This document shows, piece after piece, positions 43,659-53,097 of a DNA stretch of 64,000 nt. Every line of letters starts with the position of its first letter. Position 1 is the stretch's first letter. Position numbers and translations under genes: made by a program. The stretch is taken from NCBI RefSeq assembly GCF_001421015.2, contig NZ_CP013023.1:1168001-1232000 (forward strand). Direction: 5' to 3'. The notes beneath the pieces were generated by a model. That model was not told the origin of the DNA. It saw nothing but the letters and a program-made list of their open reading frames with translations, and made no database searches. The DNA comes from Paenibacillus bovis. Its GTDB lineage: Bacteria; Bacillota; Bacilli; Paenibacillales; Paenibacillaceae.

Positions 43659-44838
43659 CGCCAAGCATACGGCGGGCAACAAAAAAATCGATTGCATTTT
43701 GCTGGCCATGGAAGAGAGCGGCAATGATATTACCGTAATCTCTCCACTGCTGCTCAAGCAAAACACGATGAAATGGTTTAGCAGGGATGCTTATCCCATC
43801 GGTAACAACAGTGAAGTAGTCTATCCCGGAACAGTGGATTTCAAAGGCGTGAGCCTGCTGATGACGTTGTTCACTACCTTTTTCCAGCTCGTACGCTGGA
43901 ACCGGGAACACAAAAAGGAACCAAGAGCGGTAGTGTTTTACAACTATCGCCTGGAGACGGCGCTGCCGGCGATCCTGTTCAAACTGCTGTATCGCGTACC
44001 GCTGATCGTGGAATACGAAGATGGTATCTACGCTGTTACCGAGACCAACAAACACTACAAAAAATTATCCGTAGCAGTTGAGAAATTTGCCAACAAGCTG
44101 CTCGATGGTGCCGTACTCGTCACATCGGTACTAAAGAAAAGAGTCAGCACGGATAACTACACTGTCGTACGCGGCGGTACGGTTCATCCGTCCCGACTGA
44201 AACCGGTCCGCGAAGTCGATCTGGGAACGGACGAGCGCCCGTTCCGAATGGTCTACTCCGGACGACTGGATTATGATCGCGGTATTGAGATTCTGCTGGA
44301 TGCCCTTCCTTATGTGAACACCGGCCGCAAGCTGGAGCTCGATATTACCGGTTACGGTCCGCTGGAAGACAAGCTCAAGCAGTTTATCCAGAGCCATCAG
44401 AATCCACAAATCAAGATTACCTTCCATGGATTCCTGGATGATCACGATTATGCACAGCTGATGGAGACCGCTGACCTGTTCGTTAACACGCAGCGCGAGA
44501 AAATCAGCTTCAGTGAATGTTCGTTCCCGTCCAAAGTCGTGGAATACATCAAATACGGCAAGCTGGTTCTCACTTCCGGCGTGTCCGATATCAATGTGAT
44601 TAACCAGAATATGTTTGTTACTTATGATAATGACGATCCCAAAGAGCTGGCTGCCGGATTGAACGAGATTCTTGCTCATCCTCAGCAGTACAGCGCGTAT
44701 CCTGTCAGAGCCATGGAATGGCTGGTCAGCGACTGTGCCCACGAAGTGGTAGCCGGTAAGCTCGACAAAGTACTGCGCCGCGCTATCAGCGGCAAGCCGG
44801 AAGCATCGGTATATTCCGAGTCCGCACCGGCAGAGTAG
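43588..44838 (+). CDS. glycosyltransferase (GT4-like)
   Basis: About 416 residues from GTG 43588, chosen because GGTGA lies 5 bases upstream; GTG at 43576 and 43579 also keep the frame. GT-B donor-domain segments are present: F-R-M-V-Y-S-G-R-L-D-Y-D-R-G-I-E-I-L-L-D-A, then I-T-F-H-G-F-L-D-D-H-D-Y, and S-E-C-S-F-P-S-K-V-V-E-Y-I-K-Y-G-K. The N-terminal region is divergent. It extends the repeat unit in the cytoplasm. The first 71 bases lie inside the polymerase gene, so translation is coupled. Confidence 0.88.
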   Translation: METKSVAYVAPYVNTQLQQKRGYSAKHTAGNKKIDCILLAMEESGNDITVISPLLLKQNTMKWFSRDAYPIGNNSEVVYPGTVDFKGVSLLMTLFTTFFQLVRWNREHKKEPRAVVFYNYRLETALPAILFKLLYRVPLIVEYEDGIYAVTETNKHYKKLSVAVEKFANKLLDGAVLVTSVLKKRVSTDNYTVVRGGTVHPSRLKPVREVDLGTDERPFRMVYSGRLDYDRGIEILLDALPYVNTGRKLELDITGYGPLEDKLKQFIQSHQNPQIKITFHGFLDDHDYAQLMETADLFVNTQREKISFSECSFPSKVVEYIKYGKLVLTSGVSDINVINQNMFVTYDNDDPKELAAGLNEILAHPQQYSAYPVRAMEWLVSDCAHEVVAGKLDKVLRRAISGKPEASVYSESAPAE

Positions 44839-44877
44839 AGCGGCAGCAGCCCTGCCGCCGGAAGGGAGGAGACGGAA

Positions 44878-45462
44878 ATGACGCAAATCAGACTGGATCA
44901 ATACACACAGGCAGAATACTCGCGTGGCAAACCCGGCTGGTACTGCCTGATCTGGTGGTTCATTCAAGGGACGCTGTTCCGTTTCTCGCTGCATAATATG
45001 TACGGCTGGAGACGATTCCTGCTTAATGCCTTTGGTGCCAGACTGGCACCCGGCGTAAGAGTTCGTCCAACTGCCAAATTCACCTATCCATGGAAAGTCA
45101 CCATCGGTGAACACTCCTGGATCGGAGACAACGTTGAATTCTATAGTCTGGATGAGATCGTTATCGGTAGCCAGTGTGTCATCTCACAGAATTCCTATCT
45201 GTGCACTGGCAGCCACAAGCTCAGCGACCCTACCTTCGGCCTGATTACCAAGCCGATCATTATCAAGGATGGCGCTTGGGTGGCAAGCGACGTATTTGTC
45301 TACCCAGGTATCACAATCCATGAACTTGGAGTCGCCGGAGCACGCAGCACAGTGGTCAAAGACATCCCGAGAAACGAAGTCCACATCGGCTTCCCCGCTG
45401 CTTTCCATAAGCACCGGTTCCCGGAAGAACAACAGACCCCTGCTGTACACATCGTGAAGTAG
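44878..45462 (+). CDS. WcaF-like colanic-acid-type acetyltransferase
   Basis: 194 residues. The N-terminal R-L-D-Q-Y-T-Q-A-E-Y-S-R-G-K-P-G-W-Y and the later W-K-V-T-I-G-E-H-S-W-I-G-D-N-V-E-F-Y are the WcaF/LbH acetyltransferase pattern, with C-T-G-S-H-K-L carrying the catalytic His. It probably acetylates a sugar of the EPS repeat. GGGAGGAG lies 6 bases before the ATG. WcaF homologues belong to the colanic acid locus in E. coli, which fits the fucose and glucuronate enzymes here. A 272-base gap with a large hairpin follows. Confidence 0.9.
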   Translation: MTQIRLDQYTQAEYSRGKPGWYCLIWWFIQGTLFRFSLHNMYGWRRFLLNAFGARLAPGVRVRPTAKFTYPWKVTIGEHSWIGDNVEFYSLDEIVIGSQCVISQNSYLCTGSHKLSDPTFGLITKPIIIKDGAWVASDVFVYPGITIHELGVAGARSTVVKDIPRNEVHIGFPAAFHKHRFPEEQQTPAVHIVK

Positions 45463-45565
45463 AGAGTCTTCATGGTTAGCGTTTAAGCAATCAGGCTGTA
45501 AATAAGCCTTTTAGATTATTGAAATCTTTTGATGTAAAACACATCATGCACACGCACCAAGCGCA

Positions 45566-45672
45566 GGCAAGGGAATTCGGTCAAAGGACGACATTGGACC
45601 GTGGGAATCCATCATTACCAACCTATTCAAGATTCCCATGGTCCACCGGAGGACGTGACCGAATCCCTTGCC
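45566..45672 (+). ncRNA. two-level hairpin element in the EPS operon (element D)
   Basis: Outer stem GGCAAGGGAATTCGGTCA (45566-45583) with TGACCGAATCCCTTGCC (45656-45672), one bulged A. A 12/11-base internal loop. Inner stem GGACCGTGGGAATC (45596-45609) with GATTCCCATGGTCC (45631-45644), one G-U pair. A small hairpin AGGCT/AGCCT plus TTTT lies upstream (45492-45512). The layout parallels element C at 40442, but the sequence does not. No ORF is seen. It ends 62 bases before the next gene. Confidence 0.5.
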
Positions 45673-45734
45673 GAAGCGGATGAAGCACTATAGAACATCG
45701 CGTTTTAAAATCCAAACGCTGGAGAGGGATAAAT

Positions 45735-47027
45735 GTGAAGGATAAACCGAAAATCGTATTTGTCATTAACTACTTTTATCCCGATTATGCCTCAACGGGA
45801 CAATTGTTGACCGAGTTGTGTCTGTATCTGCAGCATGACTTTGATATTACCGTCATTGCCGAATGTCCTCCCGGATATGTAAGTCCTTCCGGAGCCAAAG
45901 GACGGGTTATGCGTGATCGCCTGGAAAACATTGAGGTTGTCCGTATTCGTCTGCCGGAGGTAGATAAGCAGAACAAGCTGAGCCGGATCAAGTACATCTC
46001 GACGTATTTCTGGTTCGCAACGTATCAGCTGCTCAAGGAAAAGAACACCGATTTTATTTACACGATCTCGACACCACCGGTACTGGGTGGACTGATCGGA
46101 ACAATCGGCAAAATCCTGAAACGTTCCAAACATATTTACAACATTCAAGATTTCAACCCCGAGCAGGCCGAAGCGGTCGGTTATACGGATCGCAAATGGA
46201 TTTTCAATATGGCCCGTGCGGTGGATAACTTTAACTGCTCCATGTCCGATCATGTGATTACAGTCGGCAAGGATATGCAGGAGACGCTGGACAAGCGGTT
46301 TGGCGGTCGCAAGCAGATTGCCAATACGGTGATTAACAACTGGACCAATGAGCAAGAGATTGTACCGGTGGGCAAAGACCATCCGCGTGTTGCCCAGTTT
46401 ATCCGCGACAATGGCTGGGAAGGCAAATTCGTCGTAATGTACTCCGGTAATCTCGGATTGTATTATGACCTCGAAAACCTGATCAGCGTTGTACCGAAGC
46501 TGAAAGAATGCAAAGACATGGTCTTCGCTTTTATCGGCGAAGGGGCCATGAAGAAAAAAATGATGGATTATGCTGAACAACACGGATTGATTCAATCCGG
46601 TCAGGTGTGTTTTCTCCCCTTTCAACCGAAAGAGGATTTGAAATATTCACTCAATGCCGCTGACGTTCATCTGGTTGTCAATCAGAAGGGAATCAAGGGC
46701 GTATCGGTTCCCAGCAAAATCTACGGAGTCATGGCTGCCGGTAAAGCGGTACTCGGTGTACTCGAGGAAGGAAGTGAAGCGCATCGCCTGATTGTGGAAA
46801 GCTACTGTGGTCTGGTGGCAGAGCCTCAAAATTATGATGATGTCGCTGTAAAACTCCGGACATTGTATGCAATGGATCGTCTGGAACTGCAAACGGTCGG
46901 TCAAAACGGAAGAGACTATCTGGAGAAACATCTTCGCCGTGATGTATCGCTGGAGAAATACCGCCAGCTGCTGCTGTCCATGGTTGCCCCGTCCTCGTCA
47001 CCAAGCATGCTGCCTGAATCCAGGTAA
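45735..47027 (+). CDS. WbuB-like glycosyltransferase (GT4)
   Basis: 430 residues with a GTG start after GAGAGGG. The N-terminal N-Y-F-Y-P-D-Y-A-S-T-G-Q-L-L-T-E-L and I-S-T-P-P-V-L-G-G segments are typical of the WbuB/WcaI branch. The donor domain has V-M-Y-S-G-N-L-G-L-Y-Y-D-L-E and G-V-S-V-P-S-K-I-Y-G-V-M-A-A-G-K. WbuB-type enzymes transfer fucosamine or fucose-like sugars in known systems, which suits a locus making GDP-fucose, although the donor here is not proven. Confidence 0.9.
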   Translation: MKDKPKIVFVINYFYPDYASTGQLLTELCLYLQHDFDITVIAECPPGYVSPSGAKGRVMRDRLENIEVVRIRLPEVDKQNKLSRIKYISTYFWFATYQLLKEKNTDFIYTISTPPVLGGLIGTIGKILKRSKHIYNIQDFNPEQAEAVGYTDRKWIFNMARAVDNFNCSMSDHVITVGKDMQETLDKRFGGRKQIANTVINNWTNEQEIVPVGKDHPRVAQFIRDNGWEGKFVVMYSGNLGLYYDLENLISVVPKLKECKDMVFAFIGEGAMKKKMMDYAEQHGLIQSGQVCFLPFQPKEDLKYSLNAADVHLVVNQKGIKGVSVPSKIYGVMAAGKAVLGVLEEGSEAHRLIVESYCGLVAEPQNYDDVAVKLRTLYAMDRLELQTVGQNGRDYLEKHLRRDVSLEKYRQLLLSMVAPSSSPSMLPESR

Positions 47028-47090
47028 GCCATATCACCGATGATTCGCCAGCAAGACAACAAATATATAGAAAACATAGGAGGGATCGGA

Positions 47091-48458
47091 GTGAAACTTA
47101 TCCTTTTATCCGGAGGTTCAGGAAAGCGTCTGTGGCCTCTATCCAATGATGCGAGATCCAAACAGTTTTTGAGAGTGCTGGAAAATGAGCAGGGTGAGCT
47201 GGTATCGATGGTTCAGCGTGTATGGAATCAGCTGGACATCAGCGGACTGAGCGAGTCCAGCTATATTGCCACCGGCAAGTCTCAGGTGGAGATTATGCGC
47301 AGTCAAGTCGGAGCCGATGTACCGCTGATCATTGAACCGGAAAGAAGGGATACGTTTCCTGCCATTGCACTGGCAGCAACCTATCTGTATTCCATTCAGG
47401 GTGTAAGCCTGGACGAAGTCGTGACGATTCTCCCGGTGGATCCTTATGTCGATAATCATTTCTTTGAAACGGTACGCAGCCTGGAGGATGCTATTGAAGA
47501 ATCCGGTGCAGATCTGGCGCTGATTGGCGTCGAACCTACGTATCCGTCTTCCAAATATGGATATATCATTCCGTCCGGCGAGACGAGCGTGACCGGTCTT
47601 CGTTCGGTCAGCCGTTTCCAGGAGAAGCCGACGGAAGAATACGCTGAACAGCTGATTGCCGAGAAAGCGCTCTGGAACTGCGGCGTATTCGCCTTCAAGC
47701 TCGGTTACATCATTAACCTGCTGGAGCAAAAAGGCATGCCGATCCATTATGAGCAATTCCTGCGCAGCTATGAAGCATTGCCGAAAATCAGCTTTGACTA
47801 TGAAGTCGTGGAAAAAGCGGAAAATATCGTAGCGGTTCCTTATACCGGCTACTGGAAAGACCTAGGTACCTGGAACACATTGACCGAGGAAATGAGCAGT
47901 GTGCAGATCGGACGCGGCATTATCAGCGTAGATTGCGAAAACACGCATCTGGTCAATGAAACGAATATTCCGGTTACGGTACTCGGCATGAAAGATGTTG
48001 TAGTAGCAGTTAGCCCGGATGGTATCCTCGTCTCCGATAAAGCCAGCAGTCCCAAGCTGAAAGAACTGGTGAATTTTGATCAGGGACCGATGTTCGAAGA
48101 ACGTCAGTGGGGCTGGGTTCATGTGCTGGACGATCAGCAGTATGAAGATGGACGCTGCGTGTCTACCAAACGGATCGGACTCAAAGAAGACCATAACCTC
48201 AGCTATCGCAGCCATACCGAACGCGAAGAGGTATGGACAATCGTCAAAGGCGAAGGCGAATTTGTTCTTAACGGTAATGTAATGCAGGTAAGTGCAGGCA
48301 ATGTACTGCATATTCCGGTCAAAGCAATGCATAGTATGCGCGCGTCAAGCTCGATGGAATTTATCGTCGTTCAGACAGGAATGTATGAACGCAACAATCA
48401 ACTGGTGGAGCTGTTCCATTCATGGGAAGATATCGCTCAAAACTGCCTGAAGATCTGA
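47091..48458 (+). CDS. manC: mannose-1-phosphate guanylyltransferase
   Basis: 455 residues from GTG 47091, placed 6 bases after AGGAGGG. The N-terminal pyrophosphorylase signature is L-S-G-G-S-G-K-R-L-W-P-L-S, followed by P-V-D-P-Y-V and F-Q-E-K-P. The C-terminal cupin is of the mannose-6-phosphate isomerase type II kind (H-T-E-R-E-E-V-W-T-I-V-K-G-E-G), although its isomerase activity is uncertain. It makes GDP-mannose, the precursor for Gmd and Fcl and possibly a direct donor. No phosphomannomutase is in the window. It overlaps the next gene by 37 bases. Confidence 0.93.
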   Translation: MKLILLSGGSGKRLWPLSNDARSKQFLRVLENEQGELVSMVQRVWNQLDISGLSESSYIATGKSQVEIMRSQVGADVPLIIEPERRDTFPAIALAATYLYSIQGVSLDEVVTILPVDPYVDNHFFETVRSLEDAIEESGADLALIGVEPTYPSSKYGYIIPSGETSVTGLRSVSRFQEKPTEEYAEQLIAEKALWNCGVFAFKLGYIINLLEQKGMPIHYEQFLRSYEALPKISFDYEVVEKAENIVAVPYTGYWKDLGTWNTLTEEMSSVQIGRGIISVDCENTHLVNETNIPVTVLGMKDVVVAVSPDGILVSDKASSPKLKELVNFDQGPMFEERQWGWVHVLDDQQYEDGRCVSTKRIGLKEDHNLSYRSHTEREEVWTIVKGEGEFVLNGNVMQVSAGNVLHIPVKAMHSMRASSSMEFIVVQTGMYERNNQLVELFHSWEDIAQNCLKI

Positions 48459-49585
48459 CGACTATCTGTTACTACGTCTCTGATTATGGATATGGACATG
48501 CTACACGCAGTATAGCCGTTATTCGGCAGATGCTGGAGAGCTGTAAAGGAACACCTATACGTCTGATTATCAATTCGGGCCGGGCGCTACCGTTTTTGCA
48601 GGAATCCCTGCAGGCCAGCGGACCACACCAGCTGGAATTCCGGCGTACGTTCTCGGATACGGGCTATGTATTGCAGACCGATTCTATCGCTGCCGATATT
48701 CCAAAGCTACGCGAACAATATAATAGCGACATGTCGTTGTTTGACGAATCAGTAAGCATGGAAGCAAGCTTTTTGCAGGAAAGTGGTGCGCAGCTGGTAA
48801 TCAGTGATATTTCGCCGATCCCGATTGCAGCCGCATGGAGAGCAGGCGTGGAATCGCTGGGTATCTCCAACTTTACCTGGTATACCGCTTACCGCGATAT
48901 GCTGGAGCTGCATGAGCTGAATGGATTGCGCGAAGCCTATGCACGGATGGATCATTTTATCGGTCTGGCGGGCTGCGCCGAACCAGCGTGGGGCTGCAAA
49001 GGCAGGATCGATACCGGGTTTTTCTGCCGGCGTCCCGATCCGGTTGAAGTACAGCGTATCCGTCAGGAACTAAATCCGGATGGCGACAGCAAATTGATCT
49101 TTTTCGCACTGGGTATGAGTATTCAGGTAGATGAATTGTCTGCGCTGAAGCTGTGGGACAGTGACAACTGCCGGTTTATCGTATCCGCGAATATGGATAT
49201 CGAGCGGCCGAATATTTCCCGCATTCCTGCACATTACAGTGAATCGCAGAACTATGTGGCTGCCGCCGACCTCGTAATTACCAAGCCAGGCTGGGGCACC
49301 ATATGTGAAGCGGTAGAGCTGAACAAGCCGCTGGTTCTGCTGAACCGAAGCAGTTTCTATGAAGATCGTCATACTATCGCGGCTATTCCGCTGGAACATC
49401 CGGTAACGCTAATGTCATGGGAAGAAATGCGGCAGCTCGATCTGATGTCGGGAGCCGGTCTGGAAGTATGGAACGATGAACCTTCTGATCCTTTCCCTTA
49501 TGAAAAGCAGGATAAGAATTCACGTTCAGCACTGAACGATATTACGGATTATATTCATAATCTTTTACAGCATGTAAAAGTGTAG
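48422..49585 (+). CDS. glycosyltransferase-like protein (MurG/GT28-like C-terminal half)
   Basis: 387 residues. The start Y-Y-V-S-D-Y-G-Y-G-H-A-T-R-S resembles the nucleotide-sugar transferases of the GT1/GT28 group with a G-x-G-H-x-x-R loop. Near the end, Y-V-A-A-A-D-L-V-I-T-K-P-G-W-G-T-I-C-E-A-V-E-L-N-K-P-L-V is the donor-binding region. The family is known but no substrate is. The start is ATG 48422, 11 bases after GTGGAG and inside manC; no later in-frame ATG is well placed. It is the last transferase of the EPS cluster, or an accessory protein of it. Confidence 0.78.
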   Translation: MGRYRSKLPEDLTTICYYVSDYGYGHATRSIAVIRQMLESCKGTPIRLIINSGRALPFLQESLQASGPHQLEFRRTFSDTGYVLQTDSIAADIPKLREQYNSDMSLFDESVSMEASFLQESGAQLVISDISPIPIAAAWRAGVESLGISNFTWYTAYRDMLELHELNGLREAYARMDHFIGLAGCAEPAWGCKGRIDTGFFCRRPDPVEVQRIRQELNPDGDSKLIFFALGMSIQVDELSALKLWDSDNCRFIVSANMDIERPNISRIPAHYSESQNYVAAADLVITKPGWGTICEAVELNKPLVLLNRSSFYEDRHTIAAIPLEHPVTLMSWEEMRQLDLMSGAGLEVWNDEPSDPFPYEKQDKNSRSALNDITDYIHNLLQHVKV

Positions 49586-49609
49586 TACATGGAATGTATT
49601 GCCGGTGAG

Positions 49610-49711
49610 TTAGTGCATAACCATCCAGAAGATAGCGGCCCACAGCAGCAGAGACAGGGCAGTGCCCCACAGACAACCTTTGGCAAATGTCGGATTTCCC
49701 TGGTTTCTCAT
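49610..49711 (-). CDS. 33-residue single-pass membrane peptide
   Basis: A short minus-strand ORF between two plus-strand EPS genes. The ATG at 49711 follows GGAGG at 9 bases. It reads M-R-N-Q-G-N-P-T-F-A-K-G-C-L-W-G-T-A-L-S-L-L-L-W-A-A-I-F-W-M-V-M-H. The C-terminal 20 residues would span the membrane and include three Trp. The frame extends upstream to 49810, but that part looks non-coding. It could be a small membrane peptide of unknown role or a chance ORF; the strong ribosome site argues for a gene. Confidence 0.5.
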   Translation of the reverse strand: MRNQGNPTFAKGCLWGTALSLLLWAAIFWMVMH

Positions 49712-49864
49712 AATGATCAGCCTCCAAATATAGATATGAGATTGGATACACCAATGCTTATACAGACTATATCGGTTGATTAACATTATACGTGAATAGA
49801 GGTTGCCCAATCACTTGGTGAAAATAGCATGGATTAACAATAAACAGAAATGGGAGTGTGAATA

Positions 49865-51190
49865 ATGAAAATTACAGTTATTGGTACAGGTTATGTTGGT
49901 CTGGTGTCTGGTGTATGCTTTGCAGAAGTCGGCAATACCGTAACATGTGTAGATAAAATCCCTGCCAAAATCGAAACACTGAAAAATGGTGGCGTTCCGA
50001 TCTATGAGCCAGGCCTTCAGGAAATCATGCTGCGTAACGTAGAGGAAGGTCGTCTTTCCTTTACAACGGATCTGAGTGCTTCTGTACCTGATTCCGATCT
50101 GGTTATCATCGCTGTAGGTACACCGCCATTGCCATCCGGTGAAGCGAATCTGGAATACATCGAGGCCGCTGCACGCGAGATTGCGCTTTCAATTAACGGT
50201 TACACCGTAGTAGCTGTGAAAAGTACCGTACCTGTCGGTACCAATGAGCGCGTAAACAGCATTATCGCGAGCCTGACTGATCAGCCGTTTGCTACAGCAT
50301 CCATGCCGGAGTTCCTGCGTGAAGGCTCTGCTGTCAAAGACGCATTCAACCCGGATCGTCTTGTTATCGGTGTAGAGACACAGCAAGCAGCCGATATGCT
50401 GATTGCTCTGCACAGACCTTTGACAGAGAATCTGGTTATCACGGATATCCGCAGTGCCGAGATGATCAAATACGCATCCAATGCATTCCTTGCTACAAAA
50501 ATCTCCTTTATTAACGAGATTGCCAACATTTGCGACAAAGTAGGCGCAGATGTGGATCAGGTAGCCAAAGGTATGGGTATGGACCGTCGTATCGGTGCGT
50601 CCTTCCTGAATGCAGGTATCGGTTATGGTGGCTCTTGCTTCCCGAAAGATACACATGCACTGATCCAGATTGCTGGTAACGTAGAATATGACTTCAAATT
50701 GCTCAAATCCGTTGTAGAAGTGAATCAGTCCCAGCGTTGGGCTGTGATCGACAAGCTGCTGGATTCACTCGGTACGCTGAGTGGCAAAAAGATTGCCGTA
50801 TGGGGTCTGGCGTTCAAACCGGATACCGATGATGTTCGTGATGCACCATCCCTGGAGATCGTGCCAAAACTGGTTGAATTCGGTGCGCTGCCACAGGTAT
50901 TTGACCCGGTAGCAGCAGATAACTTCCGTCGTGAGTACGATCACCCATCCGTCACTTATGCAGAAAATGCAATCGAAGCTGCGCGCGGCTGCGATGCGAT
51001 CTGCCTGCTTACCGAATGGGGCGAGTTCGTCAATGTCGATCTGGTAGAAGTTCAGGCGGTTATGAACAACCCGGTATTGATCGACGGACGCAATGTATAC
51101 AGTGCCGACCGGATCAAAGCAACCGGTTTGGACTACCACTCCATGGGTCGTCCAGCACTCTTGCGTGATAGTTTTATAGTAGCCAATTAA
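49865..51190 (+). CDS. ugd: UDP-glucose 6-dehydrogenase
   Basis: 441 residues. The NAD-binding G-T-G-Y-V-G-L is at residues 7-13 and the catalytic Cys258 lies in Y-G-G-S-C-F-P-K-D. It oxidises UDP-glucose from GalU twice to UDP-glucuronic acid, giving the polymer its negative charge. It is the last plus-strand gene of the EPS locus and ends in a strong terminator. Its start is preceded by GGGAGTG. Homologues are TuaD in Bacillus and UgdH in Paenibacillus EPS clusters. Confidence 0.96.
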   Translation: MKITVIGTGYVGLVSGVCFAEVGNTVTCVDKIPAKIETLKNGGVPIYEPGLQEIMLRNVEEGRLSFTTDLSASVPDSDLVIIAVGTPPLPSGEANLEYIEAAAREIALSINGYTVVAVKSTVPVGTNERVNSIIASLTDQPFATASMPEFLREGSAVKDAFNPDRLVIGVETQQAADMLIALHRPLTENLVITDIRSAEMIKYASNAFLATKISFINEIANICDKVGADVDQVAKGMGMDRRIGASFLNAGIGYGGSCFPKDTHALIQIAGNVEYDFKLLKSVVEVNQSQRWAVIDKLLDSLGTLSGKKIAVWGLAFKPDTDDVRDAPSLEIVPKLVEFGALPQVFDPVAADNFRREYDHPSVTYAENAIEAARGCDAICLLTEWGEFVNVDLVEVQAVMNNPVLIDGRNVYSADRIKATGLDYHSMGRPALLRDSFIVAN

Positions 51191-51214
51191 GCTAAATTTG
51201 AACCAATTTTTGTC

Positions 51215-51257
51215 AAAAAACCACCGGGTCGCTGTTATGGCGGCCCGGTGGTTTTTT
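51215..51257 (+). terminator. strong terminator at the end of the EPS operon
   Basis: AAAAAACCACCGGG pairs with CCCGGTGGTTTTTT around an internal CG-loop-CG. It closes the 18-kb locus. Confidence 0.93.
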
Positions 51258-51420
51258 GAATTTCAGGTGTATTCGACAAAATCCGGATCAGAAGACACGA
51301 ATAAGCCGGCCTGCTTATGACCGATCAGACCGGCTTATATTGCTGCATATAGTATAGAGAAACAGGTAGGTAGGAATCTATATTATAATCATGATGTTGG
51401 GCAGGAAAGAAGTGAAAGTA

Positions 51421-51780
51421 CTAATGCTGTTCTTCTTCAGAGTGTGCACGATCCCGTACGACACGCTCCAGCAGCTGACGGATCAACTGAAGATCATCAG
51501 CCTCGAGGGGAACGCCATCCCAGTGAAGATGGGCATGGTTGAGAAATTCACGAGCGTTCGTATTTGAGGAAATAGGGTCATACTGCTCTGTCAAGCCAAG
51601 CAGATAATCCGAAGTGGTATTCAGCTTACGGGCAATAGCCTGAATCGTTTCGAGTGTGGGTTGACGATAGCCGGACTCGTAGCCTGCATAGGTGCTTTTG
51701 GCTACTCCAATATAATCTGCGACTTCTTTCATCGACATATTTCGCCGTTTGCGAAGTTGTTTGAGGCGTTGGGCGAACAA
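51421..51780 (-). CDS. XRE family regulator (SinR/SlrR-like helix-turn-helix)
   Basis: 119 residues with a TTG start 8 bases after AGGAGGTC. The N-terminal HTH_3 domain reads L-K-Q-L-R-K-R-R-N-M-S-M-K-E-V-A-D-Y-I-G-V-A-K-S-T-Y-A-G-Y-E-S-G, then Y-R-Q-P-T-L-E-T-I. A short C-terminal tail (75-119) has no known fold but could dimerise, as the SinR tail does. SinR represses eps genes in B. subtilis; adjacency to the EPS locus suggests, but does not show, the same here. It could bind one of the palindromes at the EPS promoter. Confidence 0.85.
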   Translation of the reverse strand: MFAQRLKQLRKRRNMSMKEVADYIGVAKSTYAGYESGYRQPTLETIQAIARKLNTTSDYLLGLTEQYDPISSNTNAREFLNHAHLHWDGVPLEADDLQLIRQLLERVVRDRAHSEEEQH

Positions 51781-53077
<1,297 letters not shown>

Positions 53078-53097
53078 TATCCTTACAGAAGGCAGGA

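Noticed and set aside
45541..45672. c-di-GMP-I riboswitch in the EPS gap
   Set aside because: CACGCAC and GGCAAGG recall part of the GEMM core, but the GGGACGCAAAGCC strand and the tetraloop-receptor parts are absent, and the pairing is a simple two-level hairpin.
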